From: Bacteroidetes bacterium HGW-Bacteroidetes-17
GTDB lineage: Bacteria > Bacteroidota > Bacteroidia > Bacteroidales > GCA-2711565
Assembly (NCBI GenBank): GCA_002840985.1
Contig: PHDM01000037.1
Span: 1 to 39,119 of the forward strand
Direction of reading: 5' to 3'
Length of the DNA stretch: 39,119 bases
In this document: piece by piece, positions 18,401 to 26,773 of the stretch
How positions within the stretch are numbered: the first letter of the stretch is position 1
How the letters are laid out: each line of letters opens with the position of its first letter
Notes under the pieces: model-generated
Seen by the model: only the letters and a program-made list of their open reading frames with translations
Databases searched by the model: none
Told to the model about the DNA's origin: nothing
Translations under genes and position numbers: made by a program

Positions 18401-18804
18401 CTTTCTTTTTTAAGATTATCTTCAATATCCTTTAAGCGAAATAAAACTTTTAATTGACCCAAAAGTTCTTCAGCATCAATAGGTTTTGACAAGAAGCTTT
18501 CAGCTCCGGCATTTAGTGAATTAAGTCTATTGTTGTTGTTAGTTCCATATGCGGATATCATTATAATTGGAATATGACTTGTAGAAGCATCATTTTTTAA
18601 TATTTGACAAACCCTAAAGCCATCAACATCAGGCAATTTAACATCAATAATGATGATATCTGGATTTTCTTCTCTCGCTATTTCTATACCTTTATTTCCA
18701 TTTTCAGTGGTCAAAACCTTGTATTCTTCAATGCTATTACTAAGAATGGCTGTATAAGAAATTAAGTCTTTAGGGTTATCATCAACGATTAAAATCTTTT
18801 TCAT
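15490..18804 (-). CDS. Hybrid histidine kinase with receiver domains at both ends
   Basis: A large soluble two-component sensor with no membrane spans. Domains in order: receiver (about 1-125; phospho-acceptor D56 counted from the upstream ATG), PAS (about 150-265), GAF (about 275-430), PAS (about 435-555), GAF (about 565-725), HisKA with S-H-E-L-R-T-P-L (H746), HATPase with N-L-L-K-N-A, D-T-G-I-G-I-P and G-G-A-G-I-G-L, and a C-terminal receiver (D1041, K-P-I-N). I prefer the second ATG (18804, M-K-K-I-L-I-V-D-D) to the one two codons upstream (18810). No output DNA-binding domain is present. It lies in the same direction as the two LpxR-like genes upstream (77-nt gap) and converges on the hydrogenase operon. 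The signal it senses cannot be read from the sequence. Confidence 0.93.
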   Translation of the reverse strand: MKKILIVDDNPKDLISYTAILSNSIEEYKVLTTENGNKGIEIAREENPDIIIIDVKLPDVDGFRVCQILKNDASTSHIPIIMISAYGTNNNNRLNSLNAGAESFLSKPIDAEELLGQLKVLFRLKDIEDNLKKERNKFERIAQLKTNKLKEVNNYLNLQIRRMPIGLISWDTNFKIKSWNPAATQIFGYSSKESIGRSPLNLILPPELKKPIKDIWKRLMGGDKSANSINKNLTKSGKTIICEWTNTPLTNDIGVVIGVLSMVKDITAQYYQNKLENTITSLNKSLLSALGKDFLTQFVLQLASTLEAELTFIGLLNKDHNGITTISVCKNGMISNNFTYLLKNTPCEKVIDNMVCSYDSNVSALFPSDERLMDFNVQGYVGVPLCDNHGTVTGLVVALFKNNISEVGFSESIIQIFTPRAAAELERIKFEKAVHDSEKQFRRTVEEFPYPLAITKGNKYVYLNRKFTAVFGYTLNDIPTINDWFSMAYPDNEYRELVRTSWNQAVEVAIENGTEIKTQEWKLITKEGIEKTCEHNMVSLGEESLIVLNDITKRKRAELIQVILYQISNAANTSNDLTEFLGLIRHHLANVLDTTNFYVAFIDDEKNLLYTPFEVDEKDRINFWSAEKSLTGYIIKNIKPLFITKEEILQMHRSGEIDLIGTTPEVWIGVPLILDDKVLGAFVVQSYTNPNAYDKKDVNLLQFISHQISISVQRIRHGEALESALEKAIESDRLKSVFLSTMSHELRTPLNAIIGFSELIDSTTDQQDVLRFAKTIFNSGTLLLELVEGLFDITLIEAGEIKIDKKFHNLKSIMDDVVELIKAEQVKTDKEMISFEIGDYPFPREMELFTDNQKLKQILLNLLKNALKFTHFGSIRLDVSKEMIAQNSFIKFKVSDTGIGIPKDKFKLIFDIFRQADDTHTRKYGGAGIGLSVTQKLTSLLGGKIDVESEVGKGTIFSVLIPTTTIDEKQKSINLNKNNLEIVFPQKSILIVEDDPSSMNLLKVHLRKLGVKILYANNGKEALELFGKNKHRIDLVLMDINMPVMNGVDATNAIKKNYPFVPIIAQTAYAIAGDRERAIESGCDDYISKPINGIELLNLIKKYL

Positions 18805-18880
18805 AGGCATTTTACTGAAATTAATTTAGGCTAACGAGGGAGTTGTTTAATAAATTAGATGAACATTTAAGCTTTCAATT

Positions 18881-19837
18881 CTATATCATCCATGATAATT
18901 TTAAGCTGCCCCAAGCATATCGCTCAACAAGATCATTTTTTACATCCTTACTTTGTAAGGTAACAGAATACCATATATTTGCTCTTTCGAATTGAAACAT
19001 TAAACCAAATTCAATTGTCATTTGTAGTGGCTCTATTCCATAAGTAACAGGGCTTTTATCGTTAAACATACCTCCTTGGATACTAGCGTCATAAAGGTGA
19101 TATTCTACCTGTGGTTTAAAGAAGAAAAAGAAATCAGATTTTCTTTCTGATTTGATTTTTCTGTCTTGAACAATTGAGGCACCATACATGTTTGATTCGA
19201 ATGTTTTATTTAATTGAAGAATACTAATTCTATTCCAGAAACCGAGGGCAATATTCGTATGGATTGTCCCAATATTAGCAAGAGAATAAAGATTGATATC
19301 AGCTTGCTTGCTAAGATAATTAGTTAATTTCATTGAATACATTGCATGAATGTTTAAACCAATGGTATTCGAAATTTGATATTCCCATCCTTTAACACCA
19401 TACCATCCAATAAAATTATGCATGAGTTCTTGAAAATCTCCAACACCACTTGCCGGTCCCATGATGCCAATTTGTGCTCCAAATCTGAGCATTGATTCGT
19501 TTGCGTAAAATTTGCTTATCTGAGCCTGAGCGAATGTGTAACCAGCAAAAGGACGATCATGGTCTTCAGGATTTGGCTTGTTGGCAGATGAAGGAGTGTA
19601 CATTTGGTTCCCAATTCGGAATTCAATCACCTGCTTAGTGATTTCAGGATTCACTTTTTTAGGAATAAATCGATAAAAAAACATTAAACCGTTGGTATAA
19701 TATTTGTCTTCTGATAAGGAAACATAAGTATCATTATCGCTCTGAATTCCAATTTCTCGTGTGAATAGTTTCTGAGAATACAGATTTTGGGCGATTATGG
19801 TTATAAATAGTAGTATTGGTAAGAATTTAGTTTTCAT
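18881..19837 (-). CDS. LpxR-like outer-membrane protein (lipid A deacylase family, DUF2219)
   Basis: A predicted outer-membrane beta barrel of 318 residues. LpxR enzymes remove the 3'-acyloxyacyl group of lipid A. Family marks visible here: an N-D pair near the mature N-terminus, Y-Y-T-N-G, Y-T-P-S, D-R-P-F-A-G, M-G-P-A-S-G-x-G-D-F-Q and H-N-F-I-G followed by K-G-W-E-Y-Q. The catalytic set described for Salmonella LpxR (Asn, Asp, Thr, His) therefore appears to be present. I chose the ATG at 19837, which gives a clean signal peptide (M-K-T-K-F-L-P...Y-S-Q); the upstream TTG at 19846 adds only three residues. It is the downstream member of a tandem paralogous pair. Confidence 0.85.
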   Translation of the reverse strand: MKTKFLPILLFITIIAQNLYSQKLFTREIGIQSDNDTYVSLSEDKYYTNGLMFFYRFIPKKVNPEITKQVIEFRIGNQMYTPSSANKPNPEDHDRPFAGYTFAQAQISKFYANESMLRFGAQIGIMGPASGVGDFQELMHNFIGWYGVKGWEYQISNTIGLNIHAMYSMKLTNYLSKQADINLYSLANIGTIHTNIALGFWNRISILQLNKTFESNMYGASIVQDRKIKSERKSDFFFFFKPQVEYHLYDASIQGGMFNDKSPVTYGIEPLQMTIEFGLMFQFERANIWYSVTLQSKDVKNDLVERYAWGSLKLSWMI

Positions 19838-19878
19838 TTGCGACAAAGATTAAAATTGAATTGCAAGATCATAGCCGT

Positions 19879-20832
19879 TTAAAAAATATAAGAAATATCA
19901 ATGCTTCCATAAGTTTGACGTCTTACCTTATCATTTAAAACCTCAACTCCATTAAAAGTAACCGAATATTTTAAATTTACTCGATACAATTGAAAAATCA
20001 CACCAGTTTCCAAAGAGTACAATATTGGCTCTATCCCAAATGTGACAGGACTTTTATCATTAAAAATACTCCCTTGGATGGTGGCATCATAAAGACGGTA
20101 ATGAATCATAGGTTTGACAAAAAGGAAAAATTCGGAGATTCGTTGACTTCTTTTCAATGCTCTCGAATCAGTAAGACTTCCATAGAGTCCAGAATTGTAG
20201 ATTTTGTTAGCAGGGAACATACTGAATCGATTTATGAACCCAATACTGCCGTTGGTTTCGACCGTACCTAGATTAACTTCAGTAAGCGCATGCAGATCAA
20301 TCCTCTCACTACAAACGTGAAATATTTTTTTAGAAAACAGAAAATGAGCATTTAGTGCCAACAAGTCTTGAATTTGGTATTCCCATCCTTTAATTTCATA
20401 CATTCCCAATAATTTATGGACAGAGTTCTGAATCTTTCCGCCACCAGAAGAAGGTCCAACAATACCTAAGCTTATGCCAGCTTTCAAAAAGGATTCGTTT
20501 TTATAAAAGTAATTTACAAATGCTTTACCATATAAGTATCCGGCAAAAGGTCTGTCCTGATCATTGATTAATGGAGCAGTACCTTTTCTTGGTGTATACA
20601 TTTTAATACCCAAATTATATTCGATTATTTTTTTCGGGAAAGAGGTATCTTGAGATTTTGGTATGAATTTGTAAAAAAATGTAACACCATTGGTGTAATA
20701 TCCATCATTAAATAGACTAATGTATGAGTCGTTATCAGTATAAATGCCAATTTCTTTGGTAAATGGTTTTTGGGCTGCACCTTGATTTAAAATAAGTAGA
20801 AAGAAATTAATCGAAAGAAAGAAATTCTTCAT
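19879..20832 (-). CDS. LpxR-like outer-membrane protein, second paralogue
   Basis: A 317-residue protein paralogous along its whole length to the product of the next gene: signal peptide (ending near A-A-Q-K), then I-Y-T-D-N-D-S-Y, Y-Y-T-N-G-V, M-Y-T-P, D-R-P-F-A-G, V-G-P-S-S-G-G-G, V-H-K-L-L-G, K-G-W-E-Y-Q and a C-terminus of alternating beta strands ending in phenylalanine, as outer-membrane barrels do. The LpxR-type Asn, Asp, Thr and His positions are all kept. One visible difference from its partner is that G-D-F-Q is replaced by G-K-I-Q. The genes are 41 nt apart from ATG to stop and probably cotranscribed. Activity on lipid A is inferred from family only. Confidence 0.84.
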   Translation of the reverse strand: MKNFFLSINFFLLILNQGAAQKPFTKEIGIYTDNDSYISLFNDGYYTNGVTFFYKFIPKSQDTSFPKKIIEYNLGIKMYTPRKGTAPLINDQDRPFAGYLYGKAFVNYFYKNESFLKAGISLGIVGPSSGGGKIQNSVHKLLGMYEIKGWEYQIQDLLALNAHFLFSKKIFHVCSERIDLHALTEVNLGTVETNGSIGFINRFSMFPANKIYNSGLYGSLTDSRALKRSQRISEFFLFVKPMIHYRLYDATIQGSIFNDKSPVTFGIEPILYSLETGVIFQLYRVNLKYSVTFNGVEVLNDKVRRQTYGSIDISYIF

Positions 20833-20862
20833 AGAGATAAGCTCAGTTCATACGAATACTGT

Positions 20863-20870
20863 CAAAGTTA
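20863..20870 (-). promoter_or_regulatory. Possible -7 element for the LpxR-like pair
   Basis: TAACTTTG on the minus strand, 31 nt upstream of the ATG at 20832, matches TAnnTTTG. There is no TTTG at the right distance upstream, so this is only half a promoter. Confidence 0.35.
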
Positions 20871-20994
20871 TGTTTTTTTAGCCACAATTATTTTTATAAA
20901 TAAATAGATATAGACAATTTCTTGTTAATAAATCAGAGTTTGGGATATATAAAAATAGATGCTAAGAAAGGACTTTTTTTGATCAAGAAATAAG

Positions 20995-21069
20995 TCGGGG
21001 TGAGAGGATTCGAACCTCCGGCCTCGTCGTCCCGAACGACGCGCGCTAACCGGGCTGCGCTACACCCCG
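20995..21069 (-). tRNA. tRNA-Pro (anticodon CGG)
   Basis: A complete cloverleaf on the minus strand: acceptor CGGGGTG/CACCCCG with discriminator A, D arm GCGC/GCGC, anticodon stem CGTCG/CGACG enclosing TTCGGGA, a 5-nt variable loop and T arm GGAGG-TTCGAAT-CCTCT. The anticodon CGG reads proline CCG codons. The 3' CCA is not encoded. The flanking sequence from 20833 to 21192 otherwise holds no gene that I can support. Confidence 0.96.
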
Positions 21070-21192
21070 AAATATGGGTGCAAATATAATATTTAATTAG
21101 AAATAAAGAGTTGATGGTTATATGTTATTTAGAAACATTTTCTCATCAGCTACTATCGTTATATAATGATAATTAGTAAAGGATCAAGCTCG

Positions 21193-21230
21193 AAAAAAAG
21201 GACTCACAATATTACAATTATTGAGAGTCC
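21193..21230 (-). terminator. Rho-independent terminator of the sortilin/BNR protein gene
   Basis: GGACTC...GAGTCC extended by CAATA/TATTG (with one A-A mismatch) forms a long hairpin. On the minus strand it is followed by seven T residues. It lies about 50 nt past the stop codon at 21283. Confidence 0.85.
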
Positions 21231-21282
21231 TAATTATAAATTTAAGTACAAATTTTGTGTGTATATTATAGATATTATGTCC

Positions 21283-23949
21283 CTAATCTTTGTAAGCTAA
21301 TACATTGAATTCTTTTTTTAACTCAAATGTTTCACCTTTAATGATCAAGGTATATTTACCTTCATTGACAAGTTTTTTGGTTTCAGAATCCTGTAATTTC
21401 CATTCAAGAAAGTTCAATCCTTTATCTTTTTGATTAGTCGATTCAAATACAATCTTATCCTCAATGTTTTTAATAGAAATTGTAAGGGATTGGGCTTGTT
21501 CAAGATAGAACCCAATTTGAGGAAACTTGGCTGTATTTGCATACCAGCGTTCAGGACTATAAGGTAATTGTGCTTCACTGATATTGATGATTTCACAATT
21601 CAGATTAAGGATAGAATCATTTAAGTTTTGAATATATGAAACATCCATTGCCCAAATTCCTCTGCCATGAGTAGCTGCTACCAAAATATTATCTCTAGGA
21701 TGCACAACCAAATCATGAACATAAGTGGTTGGGAAATTGCCAGATAAGGTATTCCAATCTTGACCTCCATTTATTGAAACATATGCTCCGAAATCCGTTC
21801 CAACATATAATATATTTTTATTCTGTGGATCCTCTCTGATTACATTAACAGGTCCGCAAGGAATATTTGTGGAAATATCCTTCCATGTCTCTCCAAAATC
21901 AGTTGATTTCCATATGTAAGCAGTGAAATCGTCCTCGTGTTTACCATTTTGTGTTAGATAGACTGTGCCAAGCTCAAATTTTGATGCTTCTACTTGAGAT
22001 ATCCATTTTCTATAAGGAAGTCCTTTATTTATTTCTTTCCAGTTTGTCCCACTATTTTTGGTTATCCAAATCCTTCCATCATCGGTTCCTGCATATAATA
22101 ATCCAAACTTGAGTGTTGATTCGGAGATGCTAAAAATTGTTTGATATGGAATATCTCCTTTCTTCTCCTCTAGGTTATAGGTTAAATCAGGACTAATTTG
22201 CTCCCAAGTTTCACCCATGTTAAATGATCGGTGAATTACTTGCGTTCCATGATATAAAATTTGAGAATTATGAGGTGAAATAATAAAAGGTGCGAGCCAT
22301 TGTCCGCGCAGTTTGTCAATCCCATCAGGGACTGGTGGCATAATATTTTTATTGACACCTGTTTTAACGTTTGAACGTGTGATAGTGCCATAAAAGCCAG
22401 CAGAATAAACAATGTCAGGATTAGTTGGATCAATAAAATGGTTACTGCCTTCACCTCCTGGCGCATTTGAAAATGCAACACTCGGGATTTTTGAACGTCC
22501 CTGGCTTAAATTAACAACTCCTTTTCTGCTGCCATGATCCTGAATAGATCCATAAACATGAAATGGCTCATCCATGTCATAATTAACATTGAAAAACTGA
22601 ACGAGTGGTAAATTATTGTAAAAAGTCCTGAAATTTTTTCCACCATCATAAGAAATGGCAATTCCTCCATCATTAACATTTACTAAATAGTCAGTATTTT
22701 CAGGATCAATCCAAAGACCATGATGATCACTGTGCATTCCTCTAAGCGGTTTAAATGATTTTCCACCATCGGTCGAAACATTTAATGCCAATCCCATAAC
22801 ATATACTTTATCAGGATTAATTGGATCAACGCGTACTTGCCCAAACACCCATCCATAGGTTCCTGAAATGTTTTCCATGTATGTTGATTCTTCACTGACC
22901 TGCTTCCATGATTCACCTGAATTGTCAGAGCGATAAACAGTTGCACCTTTTATCCTACCACTACTTGGCCGTCCATAAGCATCCGTTTGATCATTAAATT
23001 CTTTATTTGCCTCTAACCTTTCATAATTATCAACAAATGCGTATAGTACGTTAGGCTGTGCTTTGCATAAATCAATTCCTATTCTACCTCTATCAGCTGC
23101 AGCAGGAAGACCTGAATTGATTGCATTCCAGCTATTTCCTCCATCAATACTCTTGTATAGCGCACTTCCTGTATAATTTTTTTCGCTACGTGGGTCATTC
23201 CAATGTTTTCTGATTCTTTGCCATGTTGAAGCATAAAGAATTTCCGGGTTATTCGGATCCATTATTAAATCATTGGCAGCTGTTTTATCATCTATATAAA
23301 GGATATTCTTCCAAGATTTTCCACCATCAATGGTTTTATATAATCCGCGATCCTTATTATTTGTCCATTCATGTCCGCCAGCGGCGACATAAACTATATC
23401 CGAATTAGTAGGATGAACAATTATTCTGGAAATTGTATTGGTGCTTATTAAGCCTAAATGTTCCCATGTTTTTCCAGCATCTTTTGAGCGGTAAATACCG
23501 GCACCGGCCTGAGAACTCCTAAAAATATTTGCTTCTCCTGTGCCGGCCCAAATGGTATTTGGGTTTTGCGGATCGATGGCCAGATCTCCAATCGAAGTCG
23601 ACATGGCATTTTCGAAAACAGGAACCCAGGTTGTTCCTTCATTGTCGGTTTTCCATATACCACCAGATGCCCCGGCTGCATATATGGTGTAGTTTTTTCC
23701 TTTTGGTGAAACAACAGCCACATCTGTCATTCTTCCACTTACATTGGTCGGTCCAATAAATTGCCAAGGCAGGTTTTTAAATAATGAGTTTTCTTTTAAT
23801 TCTTCATTTTGATCATACCATTTTAGCCTTTGTTCGGCAGAAGTTTGTTCGATTATCTTTTGAGAGTAGACTTGCACATTAGCTGTAATTACAATGCATG
23901 TCACAATCGCTTTCAGATAAATTTTAATTAAGAATTTTGGTGCATTCAT
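21283..23949 (-). CDS. Secreted sortilin/BNR-repeat beta-propeller protein
   Basis: An 888-residue exported protein built of BNR/sortilin-type repeats: the recurring pattern is x-S-x-D-G-G-K-S/T-W (for example K-D-A-G-K-T-W, T-I-D-G-G-K-S-W, S-T-D-G-G-K-S-F, N-G-G-Q-D-W), separated by D-P-x-N-P-x strands. Such repeats form one or two large beta propellers, as in VPS10/sortilin and some glycosidases. A signal peptide is visible only if translation starts at the ATG at 23949 (M-N-A-P-K-F...V-Y-S-Q); an upstream ATG at 23985 would bury it. The C-terminal 110 residues look like a FlgD-type Ig-like module. There is no obvious type IX sorting domain, lipobox or membrane anchor. The substrate or partner is unknown, and glycosidase activity should not be assumed. 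Confidence 0.85.
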   Translation of the reverse strand: MNAPKFLIKIYLKAIVTCIVITANVQVYSQKIIEQTSAEQRLKWYDQNEELKENSLFKNLPWQFIGPTNVSGRMTDVAVVSPKGKNYTIYAAGASGGIWKTDNEGTTWVPVFENAMSTSIGDLAIDPQNPNTIWAGTGEANIFRSSQAGAGIYRSKDAGKTWEHLGLISTNTISRIIVHPTNSDIVYVAAGGHEWTNNKDRGLYKTIDGGKSWKNILYIDDKTAANDLIMDPNNPEILYASTWQRIRKHWNDPRSEKNYTGSALYKSIDGGNSWNAINSGLPAAADRGRIGIDLCKAQPNVLYAFVDNYERLEANKEFNDQTDAYGRPSSGRIKGATVYRSDNSGESWKQVSEESTYMENISGTYGWVFGQVRVDPINPDKVYVMGLALNVSTDGGKSFKPLRGMHSDHHGLWIDPENTDYLVNVNDGGIAISYDGGKNFRTFYNNLPLVQFFNVNYDMDEPFHVYGSIQDHGSRKGVVNLSQGRSKIPSVAFSNAPGGEGSNHFIDPTNPDIVYSAGFYGTITRSNVKTGVNKNIMPPVPDGIDKLRGQWLAPFIISPHNSQILYHGTQVIHRSFNMGETWEQISPDLTYNLEEKKGDIPYQTIFSISESTLKFGLLYAGTDDGRIWITKNSGTNWKEINKGLPYRKWISQVEASKFELGTVYLTQNGKHEDDFTAYIWKSTDFGETWKDISTNIPCGPVNVIREDPQNKNILYVGTDFGAYVSINGGQDWNTLSGNFPTTYVHDLVVHPRDNILVAATHGRGIWAMDVSYIQNLNDSILNLNCEIINISEAQLPYSPERWYANTAKFPQIGFYLEQAQSLTISIKNIEDKIVFESTNQKDKGLNFLEWKLQDSETKKLVNEGKYTLIIKGETFELKKEFNVLAYKD

Positions 23950-24308
23950 AATATTTAAAGTTGTTTGGTTTAATGAATTTAACAATTATTCAATGCAAGT
24001 TATTGAATTATAACTTCAAAACAAATGGACGAATTAATAAAAAAGCCAAGATTGGAAATATGTTATACAAAATGGCAAATTTTATAGTTAAAACAAGAGG
24101 TGGGAATTTAAAACTATAATTTTAAAGTTTTGGATTACTCATTGGGAGGTAATTCTATAATATTTTGATTACTGTTATTTGTGAAGAGATAAATAATATT
24201 CGTTTTAATATAAAACCATAAAATTACTGCTACAAAATTAAGTGGAGATAATTTTTTTAAAAATGATGAATGCTAATAATAAACAGAAAACATCTAGAAT
24301 GCAAAAGA
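23950..24308. other. Long AT-rich intergenic region
   Basis: A 359-nt gap between the start of the BNR-protein gene and the end of the nuclease gene. On the minus strand near 23990-24025 a TTTG followed 19 bp later by TAACTTG resembles a weak promoter for the BNR-protein gene. I see no RNA gene, repeat or credible ORF in the rest. Confidence 0.4.
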
Positions 24309-25664
24309 TTAGGAATCTAGATTTATAATAGCTTCAACATTATTTCTCCTTAAATAGCTTTTGATAATCTGTTGAACATCCTTATTGTCATTGTATTTTT
24401 TAATATAATTATTTAGGTCTTCAACTGTTATTTTGTCTCCATTCACTGGGAAAAAACCAAAACCCAGATAGTTTCCTTTCTCAATTTTTATAACAGATTT
24501 TTCGTTATCATTTCGTCCTCTATCAATAATTAATATACTATTATTTTTGAATTGATAATTCTTGATTGCGTTGTTCACACGTAGGTTATAATCAATAGGT
24601 GTTTCTTCTTGAACACATGCGCCCTTGCATCGATGAATTTGGTAATGAAAGCATGCTCTATCTGATTCATTAAGACCACAAAGCTTTTGGCATAATTGAT
24701 ATTCTTCGACCAAATCGTACAGATGTTGTTTTGCTTCATTCATGGTAGTGTATGAAGTAATAGGAACAGTGCCATCAATTAATTTCAAAATATTTAATTG
24801 AATATAGCCATGATCATCTTTGAATTTATACAGACCATAATTATATAAGGTTCTTCTTTGAGCGCTATTAAATAAAGGGTTATGAGTTTTTATTTCGTGA
24901 GATTCCAGCAGCAAGGCTACTAATTCACTTCCCGTGATTTTGTAATCAACATCAGCAATTACATCTCTCATCTCAACAGCTTTTCGGGTAAGGTTATTAC
25001 TTAAATGTGATAATACCCTTGACTTAATATTCTTGCTTTTGCCAACGTAAATTAGTGTCTGTTTTGAGTTGTAGAAATAATATACTCCGGCCTTTTCTGG
25101 AAGTTGCTGAACTATAGATTTGCTTAGATTTGAGTTGAAGCCTTTTAATGATTTATCAGCAGCTGCTTGATCAACAGATAATAATAATTCTAACACTTTT
25201 GTTGTAGCCAATGCATCTCCTGAAGCACGGTGCCTGTCCAATATTTGAATGTTAAGCTCTTTACATAAATTCCCTAATCCATATGATTTTTTCCCAGGTA
25301 TGAGTTTACGTGCAAGTTTGACCGTACACAATGTTTTGCTATTAAAGTCATAGCCGAGACTTTTAAATTCACTTTTAATAAAATTATAATCAAAAGAAAC
25401 ATTATGCCCAACAAGGATCTTTCCTTCTGTGATTTCAATAATTTTTTTCGCAATTTCATAAAATTTAGGGGCATCTTTTACCATTTGATTATTGATACCA
25501 GTTAACCGCGTAATATGAAATGGAATTTTTTTTTCGGGGTTTATTAATGTAGAAAACTCTTCAATAATTCTTTCTCCGTTGTGGGTATAAATCGCGATTT
25601 CAGTAATCTTTTCTGCCCTTGGGCTTAAGCCCGTTGTCTCTACATCAATAACAGCGTACAACAT
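24309..25664 (-). CDS. DnaQ-type 3'-5' exonuclease fused to a UvrC/Cho-type GIY-YIG nuclease
   Basis: A 451-residue two-nuclease fusion. The N-terminal DEDDh exonuclease (about 1-170) shows I-D-V-E-T-T-G, H-N-V-S-F-D and H-R-A-S-G-D, as in DNA polymerase III epsilon. A GIY-YIG domain (about 195-280) follows, with G-V-Y...Y-V-G, the conserved Arg (I-K-S-R-V) and the catalytic Glu in L-L-L-E-S-H-E. Then comes a cysteine cluster C-X8-C-X7-C-X3-C ending in C-K-G-A-C, like the corresponding part of UvrC and Cho. This suggests incision near a lesion plus end trimming. The ATG (M-L-Y-A-V-I-D) lies 18 nt after the stop of the S24 repressor gene, so it is probably in the same operon and under the same control. 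Confidence 0.92.
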   Translation of the reverse strand: MLYAVIDVETTGLSPRAEKITEIAIYTHNGERIIEEFSTLINPEKKIPFHITRLTGINNQMVKDAPKFYEIAKKIIEITEGKILVGHNVSFDYNFIKSEFKSLGYDFNSKTLCTVKLARKLIPGKKSYGLGNLCKELNIQILDRHRASGDALATTKVLELLLSVDQAAADKSLKGFNSNLSKSIVQQLPEKAGVYYFYNSKQTLIYVGKSKNIKSRVLSHLSNNLTRKAVEMRDVIADVDYKITGSELVALLLESHEIKTHNPLFNSAQRRTLYNYGLYKFKDDHGYIQLNILKLIDGTVPITSYTTMNEAKQHLYDLVEEYQLCQKLCGLNESDRACFHYQIHRCKGACVQEETPIDYNLRVNNAIKNYQFKNNSILIIDRGRNDNEKSVIKIEKGNYLGFGFFPVNGDKITVEDLNNYIKKYNDNKDVQQIIKSYLRRNNVEAIINLDS

Positions 25665-25682
25665 CAGAAAAAATAAGTGTAA

Positions 25683-26486
25683 TTATATATTTAATTGAGT
25701 TTGAATAGCATGGACTTCTTTTCTTAGTTGCTTAACTGTAGCAACCAAGTCTTGTTTTTCTTGATTTGGTTGTGGCATTTCAGAGCTAATATAATGAACA
25801 AATTTCCATACTTCTTTCACTTCCATAATATCAAGATCATATGGATCGTAAAGTGAGTTTAAAGAATGGAGGATAAGTTTTTTGTCAGCTTTAATTTTGT
25901 TTTCAACAATCTTAAAAACAATTCCGTCTTCTCTGGTTAAGATAATATATGGATAGCCATCCCTTATGGTATTCCAGTCCAAAACAAACTCACCGGTTAC
26001 AAAAGATTCATCGGGTATGGGTAACATGGAATCTCCACTAATTTGAAATGTTCGGTATTTTTTTTCACGTGATAAAAATGGTAATTGGAATGTTGGAAGT
26101 ACCCGGATATAATCCGGATCCGAAAACCCACTTTTGTACCCTGCCTTAGCTTTTTCAGAAACCAGCTCAATATTTTCATTATTGTATTGGTCAATAGTGG
26201 ATATGAGAACACGTATGTCACTTCCTTTGATATATGTGTCATAACCTCGTTCAATTTGGGAAAGCTGACTCTCTGAAAGTGTCGTTAAATCAACTTTAAC
26301 AAGTGTGTCGATTGCTACTTTAAAATACATTGAAAAACGAATAAGTGCGTTTACACTAGGTTGGGCAACTCCGTTTTCGTAACCGCTAAGTGTGGATCGT
26401 TTCATCTCAAGGATAAATGCGATGTCGTCTTGAGTCCGCTTTTGTCTTTTGCGAAGAAATTTAATGTTGTTTCCGAATGTGTTCAT
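25683..26486 (-). CDS. LexA-like repressor: XRE helix-turn-helix plus S24 self-cleaving peptidase
   Basis: A 267-residue regulator. Residues 1-70 form an XRE-type helix-turn-helix (K-R-T-Q-D-D-I-A with S-T-L-S-G-Y-E-N-G). The C-terminal part has the S24 (LexA/CI) arrangement: a candidate cleavage site A115-G116 (K-A-K-A-G-Y), the nucleophile S153 in S-G-D-S-M-L-P and the general-base K192 in V-F-K-I-V. The spacing of these residues resembles LexA. A glutamine- and lysine-rich helix ends the protein. It is the first gene of an operon with the nuclease fusion and is divergent from dinB. By analogy it would repress these genes until RecA-stimulated self-cleavage; this is inference from the residues and the context. 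Confidence 0.92.
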   Translation of the reverse strand: MNTFGNNIKFLRKRQKRTQDDIAFILEMKRSTLSGYENGVAQPSVNALIRFSMYFKVAIDTLVKVDLTTLSESQLSQIERGYDTYIKGSDIRVLISTIDQYNNENIELVSEKAKAGYKSGFSDPDYIRVLPTFQLPFLSREKKYRTFQISGDSMLPIPDESFVTGEFVLDWNTIRDGYPYIILTREDGIVFKIVENKIKADKKLILHSLNSLYDPYDLDIMEVKEVWKFVHYISSEMPQPNQEKQDLVATVKQLRKEVHAIQTQLNI

Positions 26487-26594
26487 TGTGTTTTTTTATT
26501 TAATACAAAAATGTGCTAATTGTCCCATTTTTATGCAAAAATTACTTTAAGATATTTATAATTTAAATCAATGATCCTCGACAAAAACAAACGA

Positions 26595-26682
26595 AGTGCG
26601 GTTTTTATCGTTAGTAGAATTGATCCCGCGAAGACGAAGTCTTAGGCGGGATCCCCGGGTTATATTCCCCGCACCTTGGTGC
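26595..26682. repeat. GC-rich palindromic cluster between the repressor and dinB
   Basis: In otherwise AT-rich DNA there is a hairpin at 26622-26653: outer arms GATCCCGC/GCGGGATC and inner arms AAGAC/GTCTT around a GAA loop. A second perfect hairpin, GCACC-TT-GGTGC, lies at 26671-26682. AAGTGCGG near 26595 is nearly complementary to CCGCACCTT at 26670-26678, so the segment could fold as one large structure. It resembles the extragenic palindromes scattered in Bacteroidota genomes. There is no T-run, so it is not a standard terminator. The remainder of the 26487-26853 gap is AT-rich apart from the operators. Confidence 0.55.
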
Positions 26683-26773
26683 GAAATAATTAATTATTTT
26701 CTTACATATACCTCTCCGCTTGCTACAAGGTAGTTAAAATTTCAAATTAATATTTGTAAATGATTAATCTAAA

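Noticed and set aside
24309-26486. Prophage or mobile-element origin for the S24 repressor and nuclease
   Set aside because: No integrase, structural phage gene or attachment repeat is nearby, and repressor next to dinB is a typical chromosomal arrangement in this phylum.
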